A stretch of DNA of 64,000 nucleotides from Alphaproteobacteria bacterium (GCA_025350465.1 JANXXU010000006.1:124001-188000), one strand, 5' to 3'. Shown: positions 10,101 to 18,909, counted from the first letter of the stretch. Program-made: numbers and translations. The notes: generated by a model not told the origin, from the sequence alone.

Positions 10101-10991
10101 GCGTGCAACGTTGGTCCACTCGGTGAATCCCGTCCCCCACCAGCGATCATTTTCGGGGAATGCATGAAATTGCGGAAGGTAGAACGCTATGCATTTGGCT
10201 CGCCGTCGGCTCCCTGCGATCAGGGGGTTGAATTCCTCAAAGTCAGGACTCTTGCTGGTAAATCGACGGATCTCGCTTGCGGCACTAGGAACGCTGGGGT
10301 CGTGATATGTCAAATAGCCGGCCGCGCGGCCCACTTCAAAATAGTGGGTCAGCGGATCCCGTGGGTCATCGCGAAGATGTTTTCGCGTGTAATAGAAGAT
10401 GTCGAACGACGCAGAAGGATTGCGCCCTTCGCGATATCCCGTGGTGATGAAATGCTCGAATGGATCGACATCCGCCGCAGCCACATCGGGATTTGATTCA
10501 AGATAGAACGCGATATCGAAACAACGATTTGGTGAAAACTTTCGTAGGTGGCGATTTTGAAGATAATGCGCGAGTGGGCTACGATCTCCGATCTCCTCTC
10601 CATATGTATGTCGATACCATTCCGTGTCAAAAATAGGTACCGGTTGCCGGTTTTCTTGTTCCCCATAGCGCCAATAATGCACGAGGGGATTTATTTTGGA
10701 TGCGGCAATGTCGGGGTAGGTCTTGAGATACCAGGCTGGATCAAAATAGGGGTTTGGGCGTCGTCCTTCTCGCCAACCCATTCGCAGGAAATGATCGAGT
10801 GGATCGACCTTTGCGGCGAACACATCGCCATACGTCAACAGATACCATTCGGGCGTGAAGAGCCCAGAGTCCGTCAGAGCCTGCAGCGCTTTGCGCATTT
10901 CGACTTCGCGTTGTTGGCCCTCTGGTCCAATGCCTGGCCGCGGGGATCGCCGCATGAATCGTTTTCGTAGATCGTTGAGAATTTCCGACAT
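7188..10991 (-). CDS. multidomain protein: N-terminal ~38-aa repeats, WbsX/GH99-like domain, GT4 glycosyltransferase, GT2 glycosyltransferase
   Basis: 1267 aa; CIAFYLPQFHAFPENDRWWGTGFTEWTNV (WbsX/GH99-like), SREDPFPSVVLEALSLGMPVIGFEGAGG (GT4), VSVIVPNYNYARYLHDRLASIFGQT...DDHSTDGS (GT2). Confidence 0.88.
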   Translation of the reverse strand: MSEILNDLRKRFMRRSPRPGIGPEGQQREVEMRKALQALTDSGLFTPEWYLLTYGDVFAAKVDPLDHFLRMGWREGRRPNPYFDPAWYLKTYPDIAASKINPLVHYWRYGEQENRQPVPIFDTEWYRHTYGEEIGDRSPLAHYLQNRHLRKFSPNRCFDIAFYLESNPDVAAADVDPFEHFITTGYREGRNPSASFDIFYYTRKHLRDDPRDPLTHYFEVGRAAGYLTYHDPSVPSAASEIRRFTSKSPDFEEFNPLIAGSRRRAKCIAFYLPQFHAFPENDRWWGTGFTEWTNVARGTPRFVGHYQPRVPRDFGFYDLSRPDILPRQVEAAKAAGLHGFCFYYYNFNGQRLLQKPTEDFLSRREIDFPFCILWANENWTRRWDGAETEILIQQDYRREDAEALIDDLARHFADPRYIRLRGRPLVILYRPDVIPEPKETLAHWRKLFESRHGEHPLILMAQAFDNVDPMSFGFDGAVEFPPHKVVKNVAPANSACDLFDEEFSGRVYRYDDIIAAATTEPPPHFPLIKTVFPSWDNDARRQGQGLSIIASTPQKYGAWLDKAISYANVNLFHGESLVFINAWNEWAEGTYLEPDIHFGSAYLNATARAISGVGMQSGQKKILLVGHDAFPAGAQLLLLNLAKTLSQQFGFNVRVLLCADGELAPRYREIAPVVIAPDRLSLATAARQATEDGYICAITNTVGTGNAVQALHDAGARVLSLVHEMPRIILEKNLEAEARLIAAFANEVVFPAASVREAFFETLALSPSKAMIRPQGIYHRLLTVPGARESVIAELQLRNDTQFVVNVGYGDLRKGVDLFCATAQLVADKIPNVHFLWVGKLERGFEIWYAQGSLPRNVHFLGQRSDVARLLSAADVFALTSREDPFPSVVLEALSLGMPVIGFEGAGGFVDLLGADKLGQLVPNGDTIALSQAIVRTLQQDKSALIKQGREIRNVVVKRFSFDDYAFELAERLEATLKRVSVIVPNYNYARYLHDRLASIFGQTHPVFEIIVLDDHSTDGSIHAAESIALAARREIHLIANDQNSGNVFSQWAKGVAKARGDLIWIAEADDLADLGFLERMSSFFDDPEMTLAFSDSGAIDGNGRPLRATYKDYYSRVASDALSHDLVESSANFARKYLSQRNLILNVSAVLWRRDRLARVLEQRQEALTDYKLAGDWLLYLAACAIDGKVGYCASSLNLHRRHAQGVTSQTRSDRQVDEIQRVQSYCLEKFGSDESTKKRQSEYLDELKNQFEVLEAERTECAKQS

Positions 10992-11035
10992 TCACCTTCC
11001 GCATGTCAAAAAGCGCGAAGTTTGTCCGCGTGCGG

Positions 11036-11686
11036 TCACTGAACGATCTTTACGTAGATCCCAAGGATCTCGACGGCGCGGCCTTCGCCTGCCGCATCGG
11101 CGTGCACGACGACAATTGGGTTCGAATGGTAGCCCTCTTCAACACGCGGCACGAACCAATCAAATGTTTGTAGCTGGAAGCGTTGCGACACCTTGATCGC
11201 GTTCCAACCGCCGTTACCGGCTTGCTGTGTTGCGTAGAGGATATTGAGCTCACTTGATCCGTTTGCCGGAGCTGAGCGGGCGACGATTCCAACTTGGATG
11301 CGGTGTCCGTTTGATCGTTGCGCAAATTCCACAGGAAGCGTTATAGACAGACCCTGGCTTTCCCATTGTGTTGGCGCCCTCACGAGCGGCGATTGACTGG
11401 TTAGGCGAGCAAACACTACATCAGCCCCGTCGAGGGAGAAACGTTCAAGCCGATGACCTTGAGCCAGGAGCCACTTGTTCCCGTCTTTTTGTGAAAACGT
11501 CGCAACAAACCCGGCGCCGGCCGCGATTTCGCTCATGCGCGCCACCATCTGGGCATCATCGGAGGTCGCTTCGACAGAAGGAGCGTGACCAAGGGGATTC
11601 TTCCGGAAGAAATCGGTGCCGAACAGCACACCGGCCGCCACCAGCGCGAGCACGATGGCCCCGGCAATCAGGTACGTCGATCTCAT
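11036..11686 (-). CDS. hypothetical exported/membrane-anchored protein
   Basis: 216 aa with single N-terminal hydrophobic segment (YLIAGAIVLALVAAGVLFG); no family recognised. Confidence 0.6.
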   Translation of the reverse strand: MRSTYLIAGAIVLALVAAGVLFGTDFFRKNPLGHAPSVEATSDDAQMVARMSEIAAGAGFVATFSQKDGNKWLLAQGHRLERFSLDGADVVFARLTSQSPLVRAPTQWESQGLSITLPVEFAQRSNGHRIQVGIVARSAPANGSSELNILYATQQAGNGGWNAIKVSQRFQLQTFDWFVPRVEEGYHSNPIVVVHADAAGEGRAVEILGIYVKIVQ

Positions 11687-11752
11687 GCCACGCCGTCCGC
11701 TGAATTAGGAGGGTAAACTTGGGCGCAACCTTACGCCGGGCGCTCAATTCGT

Positions 11753-11766
11753 AGCAAATATTTGCT
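11753..11766. promoter_or_regulatory. 14-bp perfect inverted repeat AGCAAATATTTGCT
   Basis: Reads identically on both strands; intergenic, about 67 bp upstream of the start at 11686(-). Confidence 0.4.
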
Positions 11767-11884
11767 CATAAATTCAATCGCGTAAGTAGTAACCGGCCGA
11801 TATGGAGCGCTGCGCGTGAGTAGCGGCCCTCTACAACCCCGATATCTGCGCCAACTTATTTGCCGAGCCCGCCGATCTTTAACG

Positions 11885-11912
11885 AAAGGGCGCGGATCGC
11901 TCCGCGCCCTTT
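11885..11912 (-). terminator. hairpin terminator candidate downstream of EF-hand gene
   Basis: Perfect 12-bp stem AAAGGGCGCGGA/TCCGCGCCCTTT with 4-nt loop TCGC; 22 nt beyond the stop at 11935(-). Confidence 0.75.
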
Positions 11913-11934
11913 ATTTGCCCACGCGGCGCAGTCG

Positions 11935-12585
11935 CTACGGCCCCTGGGTTGCAGGGGCAGGTGCGGCCGGCGGCGTTGTCTGGGCTGCGTCCTGCCGGCC
12001 GCCGCGGCTGCGGGTGCCTTGCTGCAACTCGTCGGCCAGGATCGTGCCGTCGCCGTCGCGGTCCGCGCGCATGGCGAGCGCGCGGGCACGTCCGCCGAAT
12101 TCGTCGGGCGTGATGTAGCCGTCGAGGTTCCAATCCAAACGCTTCATCGTGTCGTAGTTGGTCAGCGCGATATCGGGCGGCGATCCGTCCTGGCCGCTCG
12201 CGCGCCACGTTGCCATGCGCGCTTTGCGGTCCGCCCGGCGCGCGTCGGTGAAGCGTTGATACTCGGACGCGTCTAGGCGGCCGTCGCCGTTGGTGTCGAT
12301 GCTGTGGAATTGGGCCGTGATGCCCGCTTCGACTTCGGCACGCGTGACGCGCCCGTCCTTGTTGGCATCGAACTGCATCAAGCTCATGAGCGCCGAGCCG
12401 CGCGAACCGCCGCGTGTGCCACGCGCACCGCGTACGCTTTGACCGGCGGAACGGTCGTTGCGAGCGTATGTCGGGCTTGCTGAGCTGCCCCAGTCGCCGG
12501 CCACCGCCACCACCGCGACCACCACCACAATCACCACCGCAAGGCCGGCGCCGGCCGCGACCCATGTTTTGTTTATCGTCATCAT
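11935..12585 (-). CDS. exported/membrane-anchored EF-hand domain protein
   Basis: Several EF-hand-like loops (DANKDGRVTRAE, DTNGDGRLDASE, DWNLDGYITPDE, DRDGDGTILADE); N-terminal TM; start at 12585 preceded by GGAGGT. Confidence 0.88.
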   Translation of the reverse strand: MMTINKTWVAAGAGLAVVIVVVVAVVAVAGDWGSSASPTYARNDRSAGQSVRGARGTRGGSRGSALMSLMQFDANKDGRVTRAEVEAGITAQFHSIDTNGDGRLDASEYQRFTDARRADRKARMATWRASGQDGSPPDIALTNYDTMKRLDWNLDGYITPDEFGGRARALAMRADRDGDGTILADELQQGTRSRGGRQDAAQTTPPAAPAPATQGP

Positions 12586-12771
12586 TTGAACCTCCATCCA
12601 TGCGCGCGCTGTTGCGATGCGGCGCGGATTAAGCATGCCGAGATCTGCGGCGGCTGGCGCGGGCGTTCCTGTCATCGCGCCTGTCCGGCGCCGGGGGCGA
12701 CAAAGTCTGTTACAATCTTTCCGCAATAATCCTTCCCGTTGACGCCGATTCCGCCGCTAAATCATGTCCCG

Positions 12772-13494
12772 ATGACTGAATCGAGTTCACATATCCTTGT
12801 CGTCGACGATGCGCGCGAGATCCGCGATCCGTTGGTGAAATACTTGACGGCGAACGGCTATCGCGCGCTCGCTGCAGACGGTGCCTCAGCAGCGCGCCGT
12901 TTGATGAAGGCGCACGCCTTCGATCTGATCGTGCTCGATGTGATGATGCCGGGCGAAGATGGGTTGAGCTTTTGCCGCTCGCTGCGTGAATCGAGCGATG
13001 TGCCGGTGCTCTTTCTGACCGCGCGGAGTACCGACGTGGACCGCATCGTCGGCATCGAGATCGGCGCCGACGATTACGTCGTCAAACCGTTCAACCCGCG
13101 CGAGCTGTTGGCGCGCATCGGCGCGATCCTTCGACGAACGCGCGCTCTGCCGCCGTCTCAACAGCCGGTGACCGCGGGCCGCATCAAATTCGACCGCTGG
13201 ATTCTGGACACCGTTCGGCGCGAGCTCGTCGGCGAAGACGGCGTCGGCGTCGCCTTGTCGAGCGGCGAGTATCGCCTGCTGACGGTGTTGATCGAACGGC
13301 CGAACTTCACCTTGACGCGCGATCAACTTCTCGATTTGACGCGCGGACGCGACACGACGTTGTTCGACCGCAGCATCGACAACGCGATCATGCGGCTGCG
13401 CAAGAAGATCGAGCACGATCCCGCCAACCCGCGCATCATCAAGACGGTGTGGGGCGGCGGCTATGTCTTCGCGGCAGAGCCGAAGGCCGCATGA
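12772..13494 (+). CDS. OmpR/PhoB-family response regulator
   Basis: ILVVDDAREIRDPLVKYL, LDVMMPGEDGLSFC, GADDYVVKPFNPRELLARI, C-terminal winged helix (RLRKKIEHDPANPRIIKTVWGGGYVF). Confidence 0.93.
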   Translation: MTESSSHILVVDDAREIRDPLVKYLTANGYRALAADGASAARRLMKAHAFDLIVLDVMMPGEDGLSFCRSLRESSDVPVLFLTARSTDVDRIVGIEIGADDYVVKPFNPRELLARIGAILRRTRALPPSQQPVTAGRIKFDRWILDTVRRELVGEDGVGVALSSGEYRLLTVLIERPNFTLTRDQLLDLTRGRDTTLFDRSIDNAIMRLRKKIEHDPANPRIIKTVWGGGYVFAAEPKAA

Positions 13495-14831
13495 CGGCGC
13501 GCCCTCGCGGACTCCCGTTGTGGCTCGAATTGTCGGTGGCGATTCTGATCGCGCTGATCGCCTCGAACGCCGTCACCGTTGGGGTTATCGAATACAAGCG
13601 TTCGCAGGAGATTCGTTCCGAACGATTGAGCACGGTCGAGGACCGGCTGTCGGCGCTTGTCGCGTTGCTGGCGCGCCTGCCGAAAACCGAGCGTAAGAAT
13701 CTTCTGAAGATCGCATCCGTGCGCGGAGAGCGGATCTCGATCGGGGCTCGCCCGCGCGTGGCCGAGGACGCGGCCCGCGACGCCGAGGCGGAGGCGCGTC
13801 TGCGCAAGGTGCTTGGTTCTGAGACAAACGCGGAGCTACGCATTGCCAAGCGCGGCAATCCCGATCTCAGCCTATTCGGCCCCAGGCCCCACACCAATCT
13901 CGAGCGCTTCAGCGTCGCGATTGCCCTCCCGAACGATGAGTGGCTGAACGCGGAATTCGTCTGGCCGGAAGGCGCAAGCCTGCTGCCGGACATGGTCTTC
14001 TCCGCCCTTATCGCTTCGATTGCTCTCATCGCAGTCGCGATCTGGCTGAGTTTGCGCGTCTCCGGGCCCTTACGGCGTCTGTCGCGAGCCTCCGCCGAGA
14101 TGGCGCAGGGCAAGACCGTGGCGCCGGTGCCGGAAACGGGGCCCGTCGTGCTCCGGACCGCGGCGAGCGCCTTCAACACGATGTCGCGCCGCTTGATGGC
14201 CACGCTCGACAATCAGCGCGTGCTTCTGGCTTCGATCGCGCACGATCTGCGCACGCCGATCACCTCGCTGATGATCAAGAGCGAATTCATCAACGATCCG
14301 GAATTGAAGGAGCGTATGCGCGTCAGCCTGGAGGAGTTGCAGACGACGACGGAAGCAGCCCTCGAAGCGGCGCAAACCGGCATGGGCGAGGAGCGTCCGC
14401 GCGAGGTCGACGTGGCGGCCTTGATCGAAAGTATGTGCGCCGATGCGGCCGATCTGGGTGGCGACGTCACCTTCACGAACACCAAGCCGATGAAGGCCAA
14501 CTGCCGTCCGAACGAAATTCGCCGCGCAACGCGCAATCTGGTCGAGAACGCCATCCGCTACGGCAAGCGCGCGCGTGTGTCGTTGAGTGCGGTTGGCGAC
14601 GTCATTGCGGTCGTCATCGACGACGACGGGCCGGGACTGACCAAAGATCAAATAGCCCGGGTCTTCGAGCCGTTCGTCCGGCTCGAGCCCTCGCGCAACC
14701 GCGAGACGGGAGGCTTGGGCCTTGGCCTTACGCTTGCCCGCGCTGTCGCCCGCGGCCACGGCGGCGACATCGTGCTTGAGAACCGCCAAGGCGGCGGCCT
14801 GCGCGCGACGCTAACGATGCGCGAACGCTGA
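13491..14831 (+). CDS. sensor histidine kinase with HAMP domain
   Basis: ATGA overlap with RR; two TMs, HAMP (RVSGPLRRLSRASAEMAQG), H-box SIAHDLRTPIT, N box NLVENAIRYG, G boxes. Confidence 0.93.
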   Translation: MTARPRGLPLWLELSVAILIALIASNAVTVGVIEYKRSQEIRSERLSTVEDRLSALVALLARLPKTERKNLLKIASVRGERISIGARPRVAEDAARDAEAEARLRKVLGSETNAELRIAKRGNPDLSLFGPRPHTNLERFSVAIALPNDEWLNAEFVWPEGASLLPDMVFSALIASIALIAVAIWLSLRVSGPLRRLSRASAEMAQGKTVAPVPETGPVVLRTAASAFNTMSRRLMATLDNQRVLLASIAHDLRTPITSLMIKSEFINDPELKERMRVSLEELQTTTEAALEAAQTGMGEERPREVDVAALIESMCADAADLGGDVTFTNTKPMKANCRPNEIRRATRNLVENAIRYGKRARVSLSAVGDVIAVVIDDDGPGLTKDQIARVFEPFVRLEPSRNRETGGLGLGLTLARAVARGHGGDIVLENRQGGGLRATLTMRER

Positions 14832-14855
14832 CTCAGCCGTCGCTTGCCTTTCAGC

Positions 14856-15356
14856 CTATTTTTGCTTCGCCAAGCGCTTTCCATAAATCGCCAGGCCGTC
14901 GCCGTCGGCGTACCAATCGGGCACTTCGGCCAGGCGTCTGTAACCGCAGCCGCTGTAGAAGCGATGCGCCGGCGCGTAATCGGCGCGCGTCGAGGTTTCC
15001 GCGAACAACATGACACCGCCCTGCGCCAGCACGGCGTCTTCGGTTGCGGTCAGAAGTCGCTGGCCAAGCCTCGCATGCTGGTTCTGTGGATGGACGGCGA
15101 TCCAATAGAGATCGAAGCGCCTGACCGTGCCCGGAATCGGGCCGAAACAGGTGTAGCCTTCGATCCCCAGCGGTCCGTCGGCGACGAGAAAATGATAGCC
15201 GGAGACGTCTGGCCCTTCCGACAGATTTTCCTCGGCAAGTTCGCGCGCCGTCGCGATCTCTTCGTCGCTGAAAACCGTCGTCAGGCGCACAAGATTGCCG
15301 ATTGCGTCGATATCGGCGCGACGCAGCGACGTGCGCAACGGCAGCGCGGGCGTCAT
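14856..15356 (-). CDS. GNAT-family N-acetyltransferase
   Basis: DLYWIAVHPQNQHARLGQRLL...AETSTRADYAPAHRFYSGCGYRRLAEVPDWYADGDGLAIYGKRL. Confidence 0.85.
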   Translation of the reverse strand: MTPALPLRTSLRRADIDAIGNLVRLTTVFSDEEIATARELAEENLSEGPDVSGYHFLVADGPLGIEGYTCFGPIPGTVRRFDLYWIAVHPQNQHARLGQRLLTATEDAVLAQGGVMLFAETSTRADYAPAHRFYSGCGYRRLAEVPDWYADGDGLAIYGKRLAKQK

Positions 15357-15451
15357 CTCGCGCGCCTTGGGGCGGTGGGCGGTGAATGTTTGTCAGGCGA
15401 GATCGTCATGGCTAACCTTGTGTGCAGGCGGCTTCAGAGTCTTCAATTCTC

Positions 15452-18250
15452 ATGAAAAAAGCAAAGCAGGCTTCGGTGCAGTCGATCGCTGGATGGCGGG
15501 CGCTCACGACCGGCTGGACGTGGGCGAAGGGCGAGGGTCGTTTCCCGATCGCGGCATATTCTGAGTTTATCCCACCACCGCGCCGCTGCCAAAAGCCGTA
15601 TGGAGCGCGCGAGTTGCAAGCGCCTTTCAGGGACGACGACCCGTGGGGCTGGCACGTCGCCACGCACGAACAAGACGCCGGGCTGACGCCGGGCCTTGCG
15701 AACATTGCCCGACAGGTGGGCAAGGTGATCCAGGCGCTAGGCAGCGGCCTCAACACACATGGTATCGGCCAGCTTCATCTCGACGATAATCTCTATTGGC
15801 CTCCGGCACTCGCCGCACATGCCGGCGCTCTTGCGCACGAGCGCTACGTTTTCCTTTCGCCCTTGGCGCTCTCCATGACGCAAGACGATATGGCGAACGT
15901 GCGTTGGACATTGTTCGGTGGCAGCGATCAGGGACCGGCCAAAGGCTTTTGGCGCAGCTTTTTTTCAGCGCCCGGCGTTGAAGTTGCGGCGCCGACTGCC
16001 CTCGGTCTGTTGCGCCGGATTCTCGTTGGAGCCTACGGGTTGGGTGAGGCCCAGCTCGCCGATTTGCGCCTCGCAGGATTGCGCATTCTGCCGGCAGGTG
16101 ATGACGCGGACTTTTCGCACTGGCAGGAAGGACCGCTGCCGAGTTGGACACGAGAACTGCTGTTGCGTGACGACGAAGCACTCGACGGCGTACATTATCT
16201 CCTAACGTTCCGCCCCTTTGGCGCGCTGCCGGAACGCATTCAGCAGGCCTATCTCTCGGGCGCTCTGCACCTTCTGCCCTCGCCGGCGAGCCTCGTGTTC
16301 TGGGGGTCTCGCCCTTATCGGCGCCTCGCGCGCGCGCTGCCGTTGGCGATACAGGTTCCGCTGCTCCATGCGGTGGCGCGTCACGAAGGGCCGCGCGGCA
16401 TTCGTGTTCCGCAGTCGGGCTGGCTGCATGAGGCGCGCGAAGGACATCCCGGTCACGACGAGCGGCTCGGTGCTGTGCGTAACAAATTCCGGCGCAGCCA
16501 TCGCTGGCAGCGCGTTCTGCGTGACGCGGACCTCGTCGCGGTCGAGCGCGAGGATCACATTCACACGGTGCTGTTCAGCGCGCATCCGGACGATGTGGGA
16601 CTTTACGGCAAGCCGATGGCGCGCAACGTACATATTTGGTCGAGCGATTTCGCGCCCGTGCTTGACGGCCCGCGCGCCGACGCCAACACCATTCACCACG
16701 CGGAGGAAGCGATCGCCAAGGGCAGGTCGTTCGGCTATCGCATGTTCTACCCACCGATGCAGGTCGGTCGCTCGGCCGTGTTCTGGCACCGTCCGCTGGT
16801 CGCCTTCTTCGATCCGGCGACGAAAGAGGCGCAGGTCGTCGCAGATGCGCCGCTCGGTTATTTGACCGCAACCGACGCGGCGACGTTCGCGCCGGCAGGC
16901 GCGCTGGAGTTGTGGCCGCGTCTCGAGCTCAACACGCCGAACGCCGCTGCGCCGTCCGCGCCGACGAAGAGGAAGAGCCATCGCAGTGCGGTGGGCGAAC
17001 GGGCCGCGGGCTTGTTCCAGTCGCTCTTTGCCGCCGATGCCGCGCCTCCGCCCGATCCAGCCGGCGCGCTCACCTTTGGGCACACCGCGCGGCGCGATTT
17101 CGAAGTGCGCTATTGGAAGACGATCGCGTCGCTCGCCGAAGGGCGCTATCTCAACCAAAACAGCGGCGATGTCGTGCAGGACGTTGCGACGCAAGCGCGT
17201 CGGGCTTATCCGGAGCGCGATCTCGACAATCTCGGCGACTACTTGCTTGCGTATTACGCGCGGCTCGCCGAAGGCGTGGGCATGAAACGCAAGGTCGTCG
17301 TCGGGGCGCAGCGCTTCCCGTGGCGCACTGATTTCAACTATCCGTGGATGGGCGGCTGGCTCGACAATCAGAAAGGCGCGAAGCAAGAGCGCAACATTTT
17401 CGCCGTCATTCCGGGCAAGAACCGCAGCGAAGCGGTGATCATGGCCGATCATTACGATACGGCGTACATGGAAGACGTTTACGGCGACGATCCGCATGCC
17501 AAGGGCGCGGGCGCGCGTCTCGCCGCGGCGGGCGCGGACGACAATCATTCAGCCACGGCGGCACTCATGCTGGGCGCCGAGATTTTTCTGGAGCTGAGCC
17601 GCAAAGGCCAACTCGAATGCGATATCTGGCTCGTCCATTTGACGGGCGAGGAATTTCCTGCCGACAGTCTGGGCGCTCGCAACCTCTCGCAAGCGCTGGT
17701 CGAAGGTACGCTGCGTCTATGGACCGGCGCGAAGAAGCCCGTCGATCTGTCGGGCACGCGCGTGCGCGGGCTTTACGTGCTCGATATGGTCGCGCACAAC
17801 AATGAACGGCGGCGCGATATCTTTCAGATTTCGCCGGGCAGCGATCGGCAGGCTATTTGGCTGGCGCTTCAAGCGCATGTTGCAAGCGAGAGTTGGACGA
17901 AGGGCTGCGAGCTTTGGAACGCGAGCCCGTCGCGACGGCGGCTTGAGCGTGTACGGCGCAGCCCGCATGGCGGCGCCATACCGCTCATCGGCAAACACCT
18001 CGCACCGCACGGCGAAGTACGCCTGCACGACGAGCCGACGAGCACGCTATTCAATACCGACGGCCAGATCTTCGCCGATGCCGGCGTGCCCACGGTTCTC
18101 TTCATGGAAAATTACGACATTGACCGCAAGGGCTATCACGACACCGGCGACACGATGGCCAACATTGATCTCGACTACGGCGCGGCGGTCGCCGCCATCG
18201 CAATCGAATCCGTCGCCCGCGCCGCGACGCGATCTCCGCCGAGGAAATAG
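15452..18250 (+). CDS. M28-family-like zinc metallopeptidase with long unassigned N-terminal region
   Basis: C-terminal AVIMADHYDTAYMED, AAGADDNHSATAALMLGAE, HLTGEEFPADSLGARNL, YHDTGDTMANID; first ~550 aa not recognised; start codon uncertain (15422 or 15452). Confidence 0.75.
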   Translation: MKKAKQASVQSIAGWRALTTGWTWAKGEGRFPIAAYSEFIPPPRRCQKPYGARELQAPFRDDDPWGWHVATHEQDAGLTPGLANIARQVGKVIQALGSGLNTHGIGQLHLDDNLYWPPALAAHAGALAHERYVFLSPLALSMTQDDMANVRWTLFGGSDQGPAKGFWRSFFSAPGVEVAAPTALGLLRRILVGAYGLGEAQLADLRLAGLRILPAGDDADFSHWQEGPLPSWTRELLLRDDEALDGVHYLLTFRPFGALPERIQQAYLSGALHLLPSPASLVFWGSRPYRRLARALPLAIQVPLLHAVARHEGPRGIRVPQSGWLHEAREGHPGHDERLGAVRNKFRRSHRWQRVLRDADLVAVEREDHIHTVLFSAHPDDVGLYGKPMARNVHIWSSDFAPVLDGPRADANTIHHAEEAIAKGRSFGYRMFYPPMQVGRSAVFWHRPLVAFFDPATKEAQVVADAPLGYLTATDAATFAPAGALELWPRLELNTPNAAAPSAPTKRKSHRSAVGERAAGLFQSLFAADAAPPPDPAGALTFGHTARRDFEVRYWKTIASLAEGRYLNQNSGDVVQDVATQARRAYPERDLDNLGDYLLAYYARLAEGVGMKRKVVVGAQRFPWRTDFNYPWMGGWLDNQKGAKQERNIFAVIPGKNRSEAVIMADHYDTAYMEDVYGDDPHAKGAGARLAAAGADDNHSATAALMLGAEIFLELSRKGQLECDIWLVHLTGEEFPADSLGARNLSQALVEGTLRLWTGAKKPVDLSGTRVRGLYVLDMVAHNNERRRDIFQISPGSDRQAIWLALQAHVASESWTKGCELWNASPSRRRLERVRRSPHGGAIPLIGKHLAPHGEVRLHDEPTSTLFNTDGQIFADAGVPTVLFMENYDIDRKGYHDTGDTMANIDLDYGAAVAAIAIESVARAATRSPPRK

Positions 18251-18909
18251 GTTGTCGCCGTTTGCAAGGTTTGGATCGCCTGGCCATGTGCATGGGCGGA
18301 GCGGGCGACGACGGCGGTGATGAGGACAAAGGCCACGAAGCCGGCGAGCAGAGGCCCCGAACCGACGTTCGACAGAGCGCCGATGCCCAAGTGCGAAAGA
18401 GTGTATAGCGCGAGGGGTGTGTAGACCGCCGAGATCGAAAGTGTCGTGAGCACGAAACGTTTGAACGAGACGCCAAATCCGCCGCAAGCGACAAAGGTCG
18501 GAAATAACACGCCGGGGACAAGGCGCGACAACACGACGGCGTGAGTCAGATGGGATTCGAGCCACGTGCTCGATTGAACCGCTGCTTCATTGCGCAGGAA
18601 GCGCGCCCGCGCCCAATCGTTTCGCCTCACCAAGACGCCAACCCCGTAGATGCAAACGTCGCTGGCGATGATGGCGCCGAACAGGACGATACCGACGTAG
18701 AAGGCCGCCATTCTTTGCTCCGCGATCAGGAGCGCGCCGCCGGCCAATGCTGCACTTTCGTTCACGAACGTGCCGAAGAATAACGCCGCCGGTTGCCATA
18801 GCTGGTCGGCTACACTCGAAACGGCATGGACCACATGGTGAACCGCCGGCGACCTCGCATGAGCTGAAGCACCGGCTCGTTGTCCGAACCGCCGCAGCTG
18901 AGCACGCAC
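18175..18909 (-). CDS. DedA/VTT-domain family membrane protein
   Basis: FFGTFVNESAALAGGALLIAEQRM, HLTHAVVLSRLVPGVLFPTFVACGGFGVSFKRFV; start codon uncertain. Confidence 0.75.
   Translation of the reverse strand: MRAQLRRFGQRAGASAHARSPAVHHVVHAVSSVADQLWQPAALFFGTFVNESAALAGGALLIAEQRMAAFYVGIVLFGAIIASDVCIYGVGVLVRRNDWARARFLRNEAAVQSSTWLESHLTHAVVLSRLVPGVLFPTFVACGGFGVSFKRFVLTTLSISAVYTPLALYTLSHLGIGALSNVGSGPLLAGFVAFVLITAVVARSAHAHGQAIQTLQTATTYFLGGDRVAARATDSIAMAATAAP

Noticed and set aside
11879-12601. Alternative-frame ORF rich in Arg/Gly/His over the EF-hand gene
   Set aside because: Out-of-frame shadow of the EF-hand CDS, whose calcium-loop motifs and SD support the other frame
16202-17548. 448-aa minus-strand ORF antisense to the M28 peptidase gene
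   Set aside because: Arg-rich antisense shadow ORF without domain motifs
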